Of a stretch of 64,000 bases of DNA, positions 10,280-21,404 are shown piece after piece. How positions within the stretch are numbered: the first letter of the stretch is position 1; each line of letters opens with the position of its first letter. The translations under genes were made by a program, and so were the position numbers. The stretch lies in NCBI RefSeq assembly GCF_000208745.1, contig NC_030851.1, positions 36,229,442 to 36,293,441 on the forward strand, given 5' to 3'. The stretch is from Theobroma cacao. Lineage: Eukaryota; Streptophyta; Magnoliopsida; Malvales; Malvaceae. A model generated the notes under the pieces. That model searched no databases, was not told the origin of the DNA, and saw nothing but the letters and a program-made list of their open reading frames with translations.

Positions 10280-13200
10280 CTGAATTTCATTTTCCTTCAT
10301 TGCTCCCTCAATGCAAGATATTTAATCCTGATGTCCTTGGTTCGACCATGCTGCACAAGGTTTCTTGCAATTGCTATTGCAGATTGGTTATCAAAATTCA
10401 AAATTGTGCCCTTTTCTTGAGTAAATCCTAAATCAAATAAAATTTTTCTTAACCAATGAGCATGGTTTGCAACAAAGCCAGTAGCTATGTATTCACCTTT
10501 TGTTGATGATTAGGCTACAACATTCTGTTTTTTAGAGTTTCAGGAAAAAAACTCTACTTACAAATGAAAAACAGAATCCACTTGTGCTTTTGGAATCATG
10601 CACTGAGCCTGCCCAATCACTATCACTATAACCTTGGAGCTCATTGCTTTCATTTTTTAAATACCTCAAACGAAAACTTACTTTGCCTTTAACGTACCTA
10701 AATATTCTCTTAGCTACTGTGGAGTGCAATATTGAAGGTGATTGCATAAACCTTGATAGCAAACTAGTTAAGAACATTATTTCTGATCTGGTAGCTGATA
10801 GGTATAAAAATGATCTTATCCACTTTTGTAAACTAAACCATTAACCTCAGCAACCCCATCATTCTTGCTTAACTTGTCACCAGTTGATAATGGAGTATGC
10901 ACAAGTTTGCAAGATTTTGTTTTGAATCTCTTCAATAGATCTTTGGCATACTGAAATCTTTGGCTAGCAGTTTTATAAACTCCATTCCCAAGAAATAAGT
11001 CATCTGCCCCAAATCTATCAGTTCAAATTCCTTCTTCATTTGGTTCTTAAATTCTCCCAAAAACTCATTGTTAAGACTTATTATCAATAAGTCATCAACA
11101 TACAAAACTACTATAAGTACAACAAATCCATTTAACCTCTTCACATATAATGTAGGTTCATTAATGCTTCTGTCAAAGCCTTGACTTCTTAGATGGTCAT
11201 CCATTCTCTCATACTAAGCTCTAGGGACCTGTTTAAGTCCATACAAGGCTTTGATCAATTTGCATACATTTCTTTCTAAGTCATTTTCTTCGTAACTTTC
11301 AGGCTGCTCAATGTATATGTCTTTAGTTCGGTACCCATTAAAGAAAGCTAACTAGATATCTAGGTGATAAATCTTTCATCCTTCCCTTATAGACAATGCA
11401 GCAAGCATTCTAATAATATCATACCTAGCAACTAGTGCAAAGGTCTCAAAGTAATCTATGCCATATACATGTGCATAGCCTTTCACCACTAATCTGGCTT
11501 TGTACTTGTTAATTGAACCATCAATAATCAGTTTAATTCTATAAATCCATTTCACACCTATGACACTTTGATCAATAGGTCTATCAACAATAGCCCAAGT
11601 ACTATTTTTCTTAATCATATTTATCTCAGCATCCATAGCTTCCTTCTGGTTCTTGTCTTAGTATGCATTAGTGAAACTGGTAGATTCAGCAACTGCTACA
11701 TTGCATCTGTTATAAATATCTTGCAAAGTCCTTGTTCCCCTAATAACTGAGTTTCCATCTTCAATGTCCACTAATTCAATATCTTCAACCTGTGCATTTT
11801 CATCAAGAAAACTTGCTTTATTTAAAACTTCAATAATGCCTTTTTCCCAATCCCATTTTTGCCCTTCATTATAAAACACGTCTTTACTTATGAAAAGCTT
11901 CTCAAATTTGACATCAAAGAGCCTATAACCTTTAGATATCTCACTATAGCCTAGGTGAATGGCTATCAATGACTTTAAATCCAATTTAGTTCTCTTTTCA
12001 TCTATAAGTTTAACAAAACAGACACAACCAAAAGTTTTAAAGTAAGAAATTGATGGTTTGTGTTCATACTACATTTCATAAAGTGTCTTTGATATTAGTG
12101 CCTTAGTACAGGTCATATTCGGAATATAGTTTACAGTATTAACTACTTCAACCCAGAACTTTTTAGGTAAGTCCATCTAAAATAGCATCCACCTTGCCAT
12201 TTCCGTAAGAGTTTTGTTTTTCCTTATTGTAATTCCATTTTGGTGAGGGTTGTAAGTAGCTGAAAATAATGCTTGACCCAACTTTCAAGATACCTTTCAA
12301 ACTCAACAGCAATATACTCGAAGCAATTGTCACTTCTTAAAGTTTTAATTTTTTGTTCTACATAATTCTCAACCAAGGCCTTAAACTTGATAAAGTTCAT
12401 TAATGCTTCTAACTTATGCTTCAAAAAATAAATCCAGCAAAAACGAGTCAAGTCATCAATAAAAATTATGAAAAGTTTACTACCCTTCAAACAAGGTTCT
12501 TGTTGGACCATTAACGTCAATATTCACCGATTCAAATTTCTACTTTTCCTTCCATCTTCTCTTTTTTGGAAGTTTTCTGCTTTGTTTTCGAAACTAACAG
12601 ATTTCACATAGTTTAGATGACTTAGCTACACTAGGTAGGCCATTACCAAACTCTTTTGAAGCCATTTTTATTAGTGAATTAAAATTCACATGTCCTATTC
12701 TCCTATATATGCCAAAACTCAAATTCATCATGCTTTTTATAAAGAGCTAAGTGTTGAATATTTATCAAATTCAGAGGGTAACACTTGTTCTTCATCTCAA
12801 TAGTAAGCATCTTAGCACAATCAAATATAGTGCAAAATTTATCTTTAAACAGCAAAGCATAGTGACTATCAATTAACTGACCTACATTAAGTAAGTTCTT
12901 ATCAGCGTCAGGAACATAACGAACATCAATGATATATTTAGTACCTGAAAAGGTCTCTACAGCCATTATACCAATGCCAAAAATCTTCAACTATACACCC
13001 TTCCCAATTTTCACTCAAGCGTTGAAACTCCCATCAAGGTCAATGAACAAATCTGTATTACTTCATCATTAAGTCATCATCCATCTTAGCCATGAACAAA
13101 AGCTCTTCTGGTTCATCTGCTCACTTAACTACAACAACAACATTGTCTTCATTTTCATTTTTCTTTGCCTTACAAACTTTCTTAACATGTCCTAGCTAAT

Positions 13201-14034
13201 TACAAGCCTTGCATTTCACATTTGGCTTGTACCAGCAATACTTAAAAGTATGGTTTTTCTTCTTGCAATAAGGGCAAGGAGGGTTTTTATCAGTTTGCTT
13301 ACCCTACTTACTATCACCAGCTTTGTTTCCCTTTCCTTCAAGCTTCATGGAACCACCATCCTTGACTCTCAAGACCTTAGTTTTGGCTATTAAGGCATTC
13401 TTTATAAAGTCTTCACACCTGATGGCTCTCCTCTGCTCTTGGGCCAATAGTGCATTGATTAACTCATTCAACGATATCCTGGTTTTATCCTCTAAGTCTT
13501 TCATAGAGGAAATTTTCGCTTCAAACCTCTCTAGTAAACTAACCAGAAACGTGTTTACAACCTTTCTTTTAGTCACTTCTTCTCCCAATAATCTCAGCTG
13601 ATCAACAATCCTCTGAACCTTGTTTGCAGAAGCTTAAATGCCTTTATCATTCTTCATTCTCAAAAGCTCAAATTCATTTGATAAATTCAAGACTTGGATC
13701 TGCGTGGTACGGTCACCTCCCTGAAATTCCTCCTTTAATGTATCTCATACCTGTTTAGGATCATCTAAGGTCATTATCCGAGTGAAGATTGAATCTGATA
13801 AGGCAGAGTAAAGGCATGAGAGTGCCTTGTATCGTTTGGCAACCTCCTTGCCATGTTGCTTGATTGGAGCCAATGTTGGACTGGCATGTCTTCGCACAGG
13901 TGGATCACCCCCACTCTAACTACCTCCCATAAATTGAAAGCCTTAAGATATGTTTTCATTTTCACTACCCTAATGGGATAATTTGAGCTTGAAAAGATTA
14001 AAGGAGACGAAGTACTAAAACGTGCTAAAGCCAT
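10280..14034 (-). pseudogene. Broken gag-pol of the outer copia element
   Basis: Read on the minus strand, this holds in order: gag (14034 to about 13300); a zinc knuckle near 13160-13240 (CxxC....H....C) with a stop codon inside it; a protease-integrase region (about 13000-12220) with RSDN....EY; the copia reverse transcriptase (11636-10932), including IGVKWIYRIK, YKARLVVKGY and an intact YVDD near 11105; and RNase H (GYSDSDWAG near 10620). At least ten stops or frameshifts separate the pieces. A final piece of the C-terminus (DICTKGLSRERFKF) lies at about 6400-6500, on the far side of the inner element. Confidence 0.88.
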
Positions 14035-14123
14035 CGAACCAGTATAGAATAGCCAAATGATATGAAAGAGAAATGTGTATAACTATTTACATGTCCTTCA
14101 AGAAGCTTTGAAGCTTAATACCA

Positions 14124-14746
14124 TGTTGAATTCCAAAATAAAAAATAAAAAAATGTACTAAAGAATTTTCAGAGAAGAAGGATGAAGAAAAAAAATTGCA
14201 ACAAAGCTATTTAATGAATTGTCAACATAACCTCACATGTTTTTCCATTTCATTTCTAGTATTTATTTTTTAGAATAAAACTAACAAAGGCCTAGATGTA
14301 GCCTCGAGAAAAGAATTCCACAAGCGTTGGTGGTGCACAGAAAACTTGGCATTGTTTCTGTGCCTAGCAATGACTAACGGAGGAATTAGAAAGCACATGA
14401 CATTTATGCCTAACAAGAAGACCCAAAAACCACAGAAGAACTATGCATATCAAACAGAGAAATAAAGACATTGGCTAAATGACATGAGCAAATGCGTTTA
14501 ACCTTACACAAACACCTAAAACGACACTATAAATAACCATTTCGTTTCACACACAAGAAAAATTAGATGCGAGGAGAACAACCAAAAAATCTTGTGTTTT
14601 ACAAAGTTTAATTTGGTAAAGTTAAAACGATGACGTTTTGCTTTCACGGTAACTTTTTCCTTCTCCAAATAACGGTTGATTCTCGCCAAACTAACTTCGT
14701 GTTTATGATGCTGCTGGTTTACCAAATTAAGATCATTTTTCCAACA
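14124..14746 (-). repeat. 5' LTR of the outer copia element
   Basis: It starts TGTTGAATTCC and ends CCAACA in plus orientation, a canonical TG...CA pair. It is about 37 bp longer than the other LTR because of indels near 14390-14440. The primer-binding site lies just below 14124 and the target duplication AAGAC just above 14746. Confidence 0.9.
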
Positions 14747-14835
14747 AAGACGAAAGACGTAGGGAAATAATTCCCATTTGGACGACCCTTCCAATACCAT
14801 CTTATCCTAAAAGTTCACCCAAATAGTGTGGTCTT
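14747..14835 (-). pseudogene. LINE relic: fragment upstream of the zf-RVT region
   Basis: On the minus strand this short piece reads (M/L)VLEGSSKWELFPY, resembling the D..VW..SSNG.FSV segment that precedes zf-RVT in plant LINEs. It begins immediately at the AAGAC target duplication of the outer copia element and continues the LINE sequence interrupted at 5806. How much more LINE lies above 14835 is not clear. Confidence 0.5.
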
Positions 14836-14839
14836 TTAG

Positions 14840-17800
14840 AGTAAGCAAGTCTTTTAATAAACGTAAATAACTAGTAATCATGTTTCTTCTGGTAGGTCTT
14901 CTTTTGTTTCTGCCATTACGTCTAATGATGAGACGAGTGTTTATTGAAATGTTTTGATAAGGACTTGGGCCTGTGGTTTTCATTGTTGCCTTTTAAGTAA
15001 TTTTCATAATAATTAATATTATAAAATTTTATTTATTTATATTTTAAACTTATTTTTTTAAAAATATGCAAATAATTATACAAAATAATTATTTCAAAAT
15101 AAATGAAAAACAAGTATTTGCATGCAATACTCGTAACAATAAATATTAACATTCTTAAAAAATAATTATGAAAACAAAATATTATTACTAGCCAATTTGT
15201 ACAATCATACCATCTTATAATCTTAATCATGAAACCAATGTTCCAATTTCCAAAACCTATTCATCAAATTCAAATTTCACAATACAGAATACCCAAGTCA
15301 AATAAACAAGAAATCTATCGATGTAAGAAAACAAGATGTTGGTTCAGGGCCAAAGAAGGATGGAATAGAAATAGAGGCAATCCTTTGCATTAATGAGCTG
15401 GTCTGAGACAAGTTCAAGATTGTTTTCTACATGAGATTGGAGGGGTCTGATTTTTGCCTTTTGTCATTTATGTCATGCTTTATTGAGGGCATTATTAAGA
15501 GTTTTAGACACAAGTTTAGTGTGATCTAGCTAGTCGTAAATCCAAACCTGGTCCGAGACAAGTGTAATTAATCAACGTCAAGTATTGAACCAAAGCATAT
15601 GATAGATTTCAGTTTGGGAGTAGGAAAATTTTCAGATAAGTGTATTAAAATGAATAACCAGATCCTTTCATGTGATCAATTGCCGAAACATAAAGCTCAA
15701 AGCGAGAATGCATTCAGTCAATTTTTTCAAGTGGACAACTTAAACTTTTGTGTTGGATTTCTTGTTTCATCTTACATTTTTGAGTAATTAGTCCCTTTTT
15801 TATATAATGGCCTCCATGTTGGAGACTTTTAAACAAGGTCTTTGCTACTATTTTGATTCTCATACGTGTAGTTTCAAAAGGTAAAAGGTTAATAAGTTTT
15901 TATTTTATTTTTTTACCCGAGCTAAATTTTGGAGGGGATAAACTCTTGATTTTAGGACCGCCACCTCTCAAAAGCGAATTGATAAGGCAAAGTTCTAGAT
16001 TATATTTTTATCATGATTAAGATTTTGATTTATTTAATTAATCATATCATGTTTATATTAATGTACATTTTTATTATATTGTATTTCCACTTAATATGAT
16101 TATAATCTTACGCACAAATTGTCAAGTTTAGATTGACCTTGATAATTCCATCTAAAGCTCATGGGGTTCATACATGAATTATGGAATGAATGGTTAAGAC
16201 GTGAGGAATGGAAAGGAGCAAGTATAAATTGTTGTAAAATGCCGTTCAAAGGGAAGATAGGAAACGAAGTATGTGTTGACCAATCCATGAGAAACCCAAT
16301 TTGCAAGCGAAGCCCACAAACAATGTGCACTAGTTAGGGATTGAAAGGAAGCCCGAAGTCCCTAGTCGTTAAGCAAATGAAAAAATAATGAATACATGGT
16401 TATTGAAATTGGAAATCTCAAACCAATAATTGTTATTCCATAATATGGACGATTGATTGGATTCTATGAGACAGGGCAAAAATAAACTCATCGCCCAAGT
16501 TTGTGAGGAGCTACGAAAGAGTGATGTAAATACGATAATCACATTGAAAATGAATCCTTAATTTTAGCTTAAACTCAAACCAATTATTTACTTGTATACA
16601 AATTTGCATACTATATTTGAGAGAGAGAGAGGAAAGAAATTTACTGTTGGGAATAATGATATCCCTTTCTTTTGCTTTAGTATGTTTCTCTGTACTTGAG
16701 ATTGCTCATGATGAAATCCATGGCTAGCACAGTGAAAGCAAAGCGATGGGTAACCTTTCCATGGTCAGGTCAATGGCCAAAGTGAGACTCCCTCTTTAAA
16801 AGGGCAATGGAGCAGCAACGCTCGCATGTGTCTCGAGTGTTTTGGGGGCCCATCACACCTTCTTTTTACCCGTGATTGCCGCTTCAGAAACGGCATTGAC
16901 TAGGCATCAATTTTCACAAAAAGGAGGTTCCTAGCTCTACCCACCAAACTTCATCACTTACAATTCTCATGTTGGCCCAACTCTCAATTCAATTAACTAA
17001 ACAGCAAATGTCCTGAGACTACAAGGGGAAAATTTTGCTAATTACTGCTAATGTGATACCTGGGAAAAAAATTTGACAAATGATCTTCAATTGTAAGAGT
17101 GTAAGAATGCTAGATAAACCATGATGATTTGCCTAAATGGTTTGGGGTAACCTCTAAGAAACATCGTAGTAGTAGTAGTAAACTAGTCATGGAAAGCAAA
17201 ATGGTCACTTAGTTCTTTCCTAGAATTGTCATATCAAAAGAGTAGTACACTTGTTAAGTTTGGCTTGAAAAGAAAACAAAAGACAGTGTTGCATCTTTCC
17301 TGGATACACCCAAAAAAGAATGAAAAATAACATATTTCCTTTGAAACCAACCTATCAACTGAAATATGGACAAAATTGAATTCAACTTAAGTTTCTGTGA
17401 GATTGATTTTAAACTATATTCAATTGCCACTACTGTTAAAACTATCTTTTCCAAGACTCTCTAACCTTTACTTAGATACCCATACATTCCCAGTGATTTA
17501 TTTGCTTTGCATCAGTCCCTTTCCCCCCTTTTTAATCCCTTCATCTTCAAGAATCCAACAACCTAATTCCATTAAATGAGGCTGTGACATTCAAGGGATA
17601 GGGTACATCTTCTAGACATACATTACCACTTGTGATAAATTTAATGTAAGCAAGCTATCATAAAATTTTGTGCGAGTTTGTCCAAATGATGACAATTCAA
17701 TTTTCCTACTTTCTTTCCTCTAAACTTTCACATGTCCATAATAATAGTATAAATTTTGTATTATAATGGTAATCGAAGTTACCATCAAAACTCTATCATC

Positions 17801-18230
17801 TAATCATCAACCAATCGAAAACAATGTACAATGATGACAACATTTAACCCTAAATCAAATCCCAAACCCTTCCCTTAAGCAGAGTAGTGCATCATTTTTC
17901 TTAATCTCATCCCCACTTTCCCACTAATAAATTACTAGACTAATTATATAAATTAATAAAGGGTGACTTCCCACTAATCAATGTACTATTTTAATTCATT
18001 TTGTCTCCTCAACCCCAAGCCCAACAAATAAAAAACCAAATATTTTACTAACTGTATATTAAAATTTTAGCTTTGTTCTTATAATACCTTTACCTCTCTT
18101 TTTTCTTTCTTTCTTTCTTTTTTCTTTTTTTTTTCTTTTGTTTCTTTGAGACTTTTTATCAAACGAGTGGCACGAATAGCATTGCCAACTGAGAAATCAA
18201 GAAACTTTTTTCCTCTTTACCTTCTTTGAT
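14840..18230. other. AT-rich intergenic DNA, no gene recognised
   Basis: ORFs here are under 80 codons and have no recognisable motifs. The last 200 bases (18080-18170) are CT-rich, the usual composition of a plant promoter or leader, and lead into the dynein light chain gene. A short GA microsatellite lies at about 16619-16632. Confidence 0.6.
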
Positions 18231-18301
18231 CTTTAACTTCTTCTGGGTATTTTTTATATTGACGATAAATTAAGGAAAGAGAAAGAAAAGCAGAGAGGAA
18301 A

Positions 18302-20399
18302 ATGGATGGAGCAGAGTTGGAGTTGGAGAGGAGAAGCAAGTTTTTGAACAGTTTGATTCAAAAGAAGAAGGCTATAGAGCAACAAGACCAAACTGAACGT
18401 CTCAATGTTAAAGTCAGAGCTTCTGATATGCCTTTACCTCTTCAGAACAGGGCTTTTAGATGTGCTCGAGACCAGCTTGACTCTATGCCTGGAAAGCTTG
18501 ACAGTAAACGTCTAGCCCTTGCCCTTAAAAAGGTTAAAAATTTCAATCTTTTTTGTCCTTTTTTCTATGACGATTATTCTTTGTTTGGATACTTGTTTTT
18601 GATGTAAAGAATTAATGGGTTTGTTTAGATTTTTCATTTGATTGTTTTAGTTGACACAGTTTTAACTTTTGCATGTAGATAGTATTTGACAATTTTAAAG
18701 TTTTTTTTTTTGTGGTGTATTAGGGGTTTTAATTTGGTGTGTTTGTGGTAAAGAATATTGGGTGAATAAGGTTGAATGTTATAGTTGGATTTATAACTTT
18801 AGGGTGCTTGGCTGTTAGGAGTTATAGATATTAGTGGTCCTATTGAGAATTTACTGGACGCTTTTCTACTTCTAGTTTTGCAATCCAAATTTTGTCTTCC
18901 TTAATTCAGTTCCAAGTGAAGACATTTATTCCTTTTGTGTTTTTCTCTTTTCTCTTTGTCTTTTTTGTATTCTGTTCGACTTGTTATCCTGCTTGTAGTT
19001 GTAGATGCTCATATCAATTCCAGAATTATATGTTACATTAAACCCCTTTGCTTAACCGTTTATTCCAACAGCATCGGCATGTAGCTTAATAGTTTTGATT
19101 CATCGATGTCATGGACACTGCTGGTCCTTCTTGTGAGGGGAGAATTGTATTCTGGAATATCTGGAATTGGAATAAGTCATAGATTATTGTAGGTTCTTTT
19201 TTTTTGGGTTTCAAAATATTGGTGATATTATCTATTGCTGTTATGAGAACAGGTAAAATCTAACAGAGCTTTTTGTGATGAATTTAATATGATTTGTCAA
19301 TGCTTACTAGGTTTAAATTTGACCCTGCCTAAATTTGTGGCAATGTACTACACATCCTGTATCTGGTGCAAGATTTATGTGCACTCCGTTGACAGAGATG
19401 CAATTGAACAAATCTCATCCTTGCAATTGCATTGGTTTGTATAATTTGAAAATGGTTTGTAAAGGAACCTTCCTTGTCAGGCACACTAGGTGTATGAAGC
19501 CTGTTACTCATGATTCTGTTGGCGATGACTCATCTAGTCATCCATACTCTGAATCTGAACTAGAATATCTAAGCCGTGCAAAGTTACAAAACTGCAGGGA
19601 TTCATCAAGCTCATCATGGTCTATAGCATTTAGTTAGCTGCTGTTTAAGGCAGTATTTGACGATATTATGGGTACACTTGCTTTTAGAATAACCTCTCAT
19701 TTGACTTAACCACTTGTGTCTCAACTTAAGGAGATAGGGTATTCAGTTCTGTCTTCAGGTCCTTTGCTATGGAGATGGTAATGGAAGTGCTAGTAATTCT
19801 GAGCTATCAACTTGGAACTTCTCAGGATTTTAGTTTGTATAGGTTCATTTGCAACAAATGTAAACTGAAACAAAGAAAGAGAGAGAGAGGTCCGAATTTT
19901 GTTAATTGAGCATTTAGCTAAATAGCAGGTGCATGCATCATCAAAGAGTCAGGTTTGAATCCCTGTTCACCCAAAATTCAAAAAAAAAAAAGAGAATTAA
20001 TATATATATATATATATATATTAGAGAGAGAACCCTAAATAGAATGGTAATGAGTGCGTAAGGTTGAGCTTGTCTGATCCTTTGTTCTTATCAGTTAAAT
20101 GATTGATGTTCAAATACTGTTTCTAGTTAAATGTTTGCTTTAACCATATAGTTTAAAATATTGTAGGGTTTAGTTATCTGGATTTATTAACATTTTACTC
20201 TAATACATAGATAGCCTATGACGAGGATCCATTGGCTTTTCAGGAATTTGACTCGACATATGGTCCTGCTTGGCACTGCATTGTGGGAACTAGCTTTGGC
20301 TCATACGTCACTCATTCACTAGGAGGTTTCTTGTATTTTTCAATTGACAAGGTTTACATTCTTCTCTTCAAGACTGCTGTTGAGCCTTTAGACCATTGA
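18302..20399 (+). CDS. LC8-type dynein light chain family protein, 2 exons, 128 aa
   Basis: Exon 1 is 18302-18532 (77 codons, ending LALALKK); exon 2 is 20244-20399. The acceptor CTTTTCAG just before GAATTTGAC was chosen because it gives KK-EFD, the usual family junction; an AG at 20210 would add 11 residues. Residues 37-127 form the LC8 fold. The C-terminal half ([20 protein letters not shown], then [16 protein letters not shown]) carries the conserved GxxFGSYVTHE/S..F(I/L)YF......LLFK pattern of the dimer and peptide-binding groove. The charged N-terminus of about 35 residues looks partly helical. Flowering plants lack dynein heavy chains, so members of this family probably act as dimerisation hubs for other proteins. 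The intron is 1.7 kb and holds a SINE-like relic. Confidence 0.92.
19908..19992 (+). mobile_element. Possible tRNA-derived SINE relic in the dynein light chain intron
   Basis: A box A-like TAGCTAAATAGCAGGTGC (about 19915-19932) is followed at about 20 bp by GGTTTGAATCC (19952-19962), one change from the pol III box B consensus, within a T-arm-like CAGG...CCCTG. An A-run ends the unit at 19979-19992, then a TA microsatellite. No target duplication was found, and tRNA-like patterns of this size can arise by chance. Confidence 0.35.
20000..20021. repeat. (TA)n microsatellite
   Basis: About 11 TA units directly follow the A-rich tail of the SINE-like relic, within the intron of the dynein light chain gene. 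Confidence 0.9.
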
Positions 20400-20534
20400 T
20401 GGTTTTCACAGATTTGTGTTCTACACGTTTCTTGTATTGGCAACAAATTTACAAGTTTCCAATTTAAAGTTACATGTACAACAACAGACTGCAAAACTGA
20501 TAAACGTATGTATTGTTGGTTCTACAATTTTTAT

Positions 20535-20775
20535 GTTGTATTGCTGAGTGCTAAAAGTATAAATGAGTGATAGGTTCTTCCGGTTTCCATCTCTTCCAAT
20601 TTTTAAGCTTTGTAGAGTCACAGAAAGTGTCTGGTTTTCGCATGCCTTTGCCATTGTCTAGGATATTGCTTGGTATCAAATTTTGTATAATTTTCTCAAT
20701 TATCATATGTTCTCCATTTTCTAGATAAATCATTATCATCTTTCTCAAGTAAAGGAGCAATAACCTTTTTAACTT
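20535..20775. repeat. Diverged repeat, copy A (partner at 23785-24020)
   Basis: Shares with copy B, in the same order, AAAAGTA(T/G)AAATGAG(T/C)GATAGGTTC, then a CTCTT..CA.(A/T)TTTT block, and (20697 onward) CATATGTTCTCCATTTTC....ATCATTATCATCTTTCTCAA. Minus-strand translation of both copies gives related peptides (APLLEKDDNDLSRKW here), suggesting a broken coding or repeat fragment of unknown family. Confidence 0.55.
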
Positions 20776-20914
20776 GTAGGTTGAAGAACCAATCCATTTT
20801 TTTATCGGTACCTTGAACTACATTTGAAGATGCAAGCTTGGCAATATAGACATATAGGAAAGAATACAACCAAATGTACCTCATCTAGACCTCTTTGATT
20901 AAAGATCTTGAACA

Positions 20915-21165
20915 AATCCAGAGCAAAGAATACAACCAGAAATACCTCAGCAGAGCAGTTACAGCAATACAACGACAATCTTGGATAATCCTTGGGCTTA
21001 TTTGTACAGATCCAATGACAACACATCTCTCAGAACTTCTTGCTGGCCATATGTTCAGTCGAATTTGTCACCATGCAAGGCTACAACTCAACTCTAGGAG
21101 AAGAAAAATTGGGCCTATGGTGCAAGTATTTCACTATAAATAGAACCAGATTTTCTGAAAATTTT
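20915..21165. repeat. Diverged copy of the glucanase 3' UTR region (partner 26745-27000)
   Basis: Several blocks occur in the same order in both places: AAAGAATACAA, TTGTACA(G/A)ATCCAATGACAA, CATATGTTCAGTC(G/A)AATTTG, CAACTCAACTC, TAGGAGAA and GCAAGTATT. The partner lies just beyond the stop codon of the minus-strand glucanase gene, in its likely 3' UTR. This copy ends near the point that would correspond to that stop codon. It has no coding capacity. Confidence 0.7.
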
Positions 21166-21404
21166 AAAAGGGCGTCGAAATAAAGAAGGCTGAGCACAAA
21201 AGCAGATACAAGAACATGATGATTTATCGCAGTGTGTTGACTGTATAGGACTTGTAGATATTAACGGTCCTGCTGGAAACGTTTCTAGTTCGAGTTGTGC
21301 CTCGATGCTTTACGTTGCTATTCTCAGTTGAACCATGATTCATCGACCAAAGGCAAAGGCAAGAAACAGTTACGAATCTCGCTCGAGACCGAAGCTTAAT
21401 AGAT

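Larger units (their letters stand above)
5807..14746 (-). mobile_element. Outer Ty1/copia LTR retrotransposon, minus strand, degenerate
   Basis: Two long terminal repeats (5807-6392 and 14124-14746) bound the element. Perfect 5-bp target duplications AAGAC lie at 5802-5806 and 14747-14751. Next to the upper LTR the minus strand reads TGGTATTAAGCTTC, a diverged primer-binding site for initiator tRNA-Met. A purine-rich tract with CATGGGG precedes the lower LTR. Between them run gag, zinc knuckle, protease, integrase, reverse transcriptase and RNase H in Ty1/copia order, all broken by stops and frameshifts. The RNase H C-terminus is split by the inner copia element (6503-10263). The LTRs differ by many substitutions and indels, so the insertion is old. 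Confidence 0.92.

Noticed and set aside
19335..19637. 100-codon ORF within the dynein light chain intron
   Set aside because: No family motif, no splice sites that would add it in frame to either exon, and the LC8 sequence joins cleanly without it.
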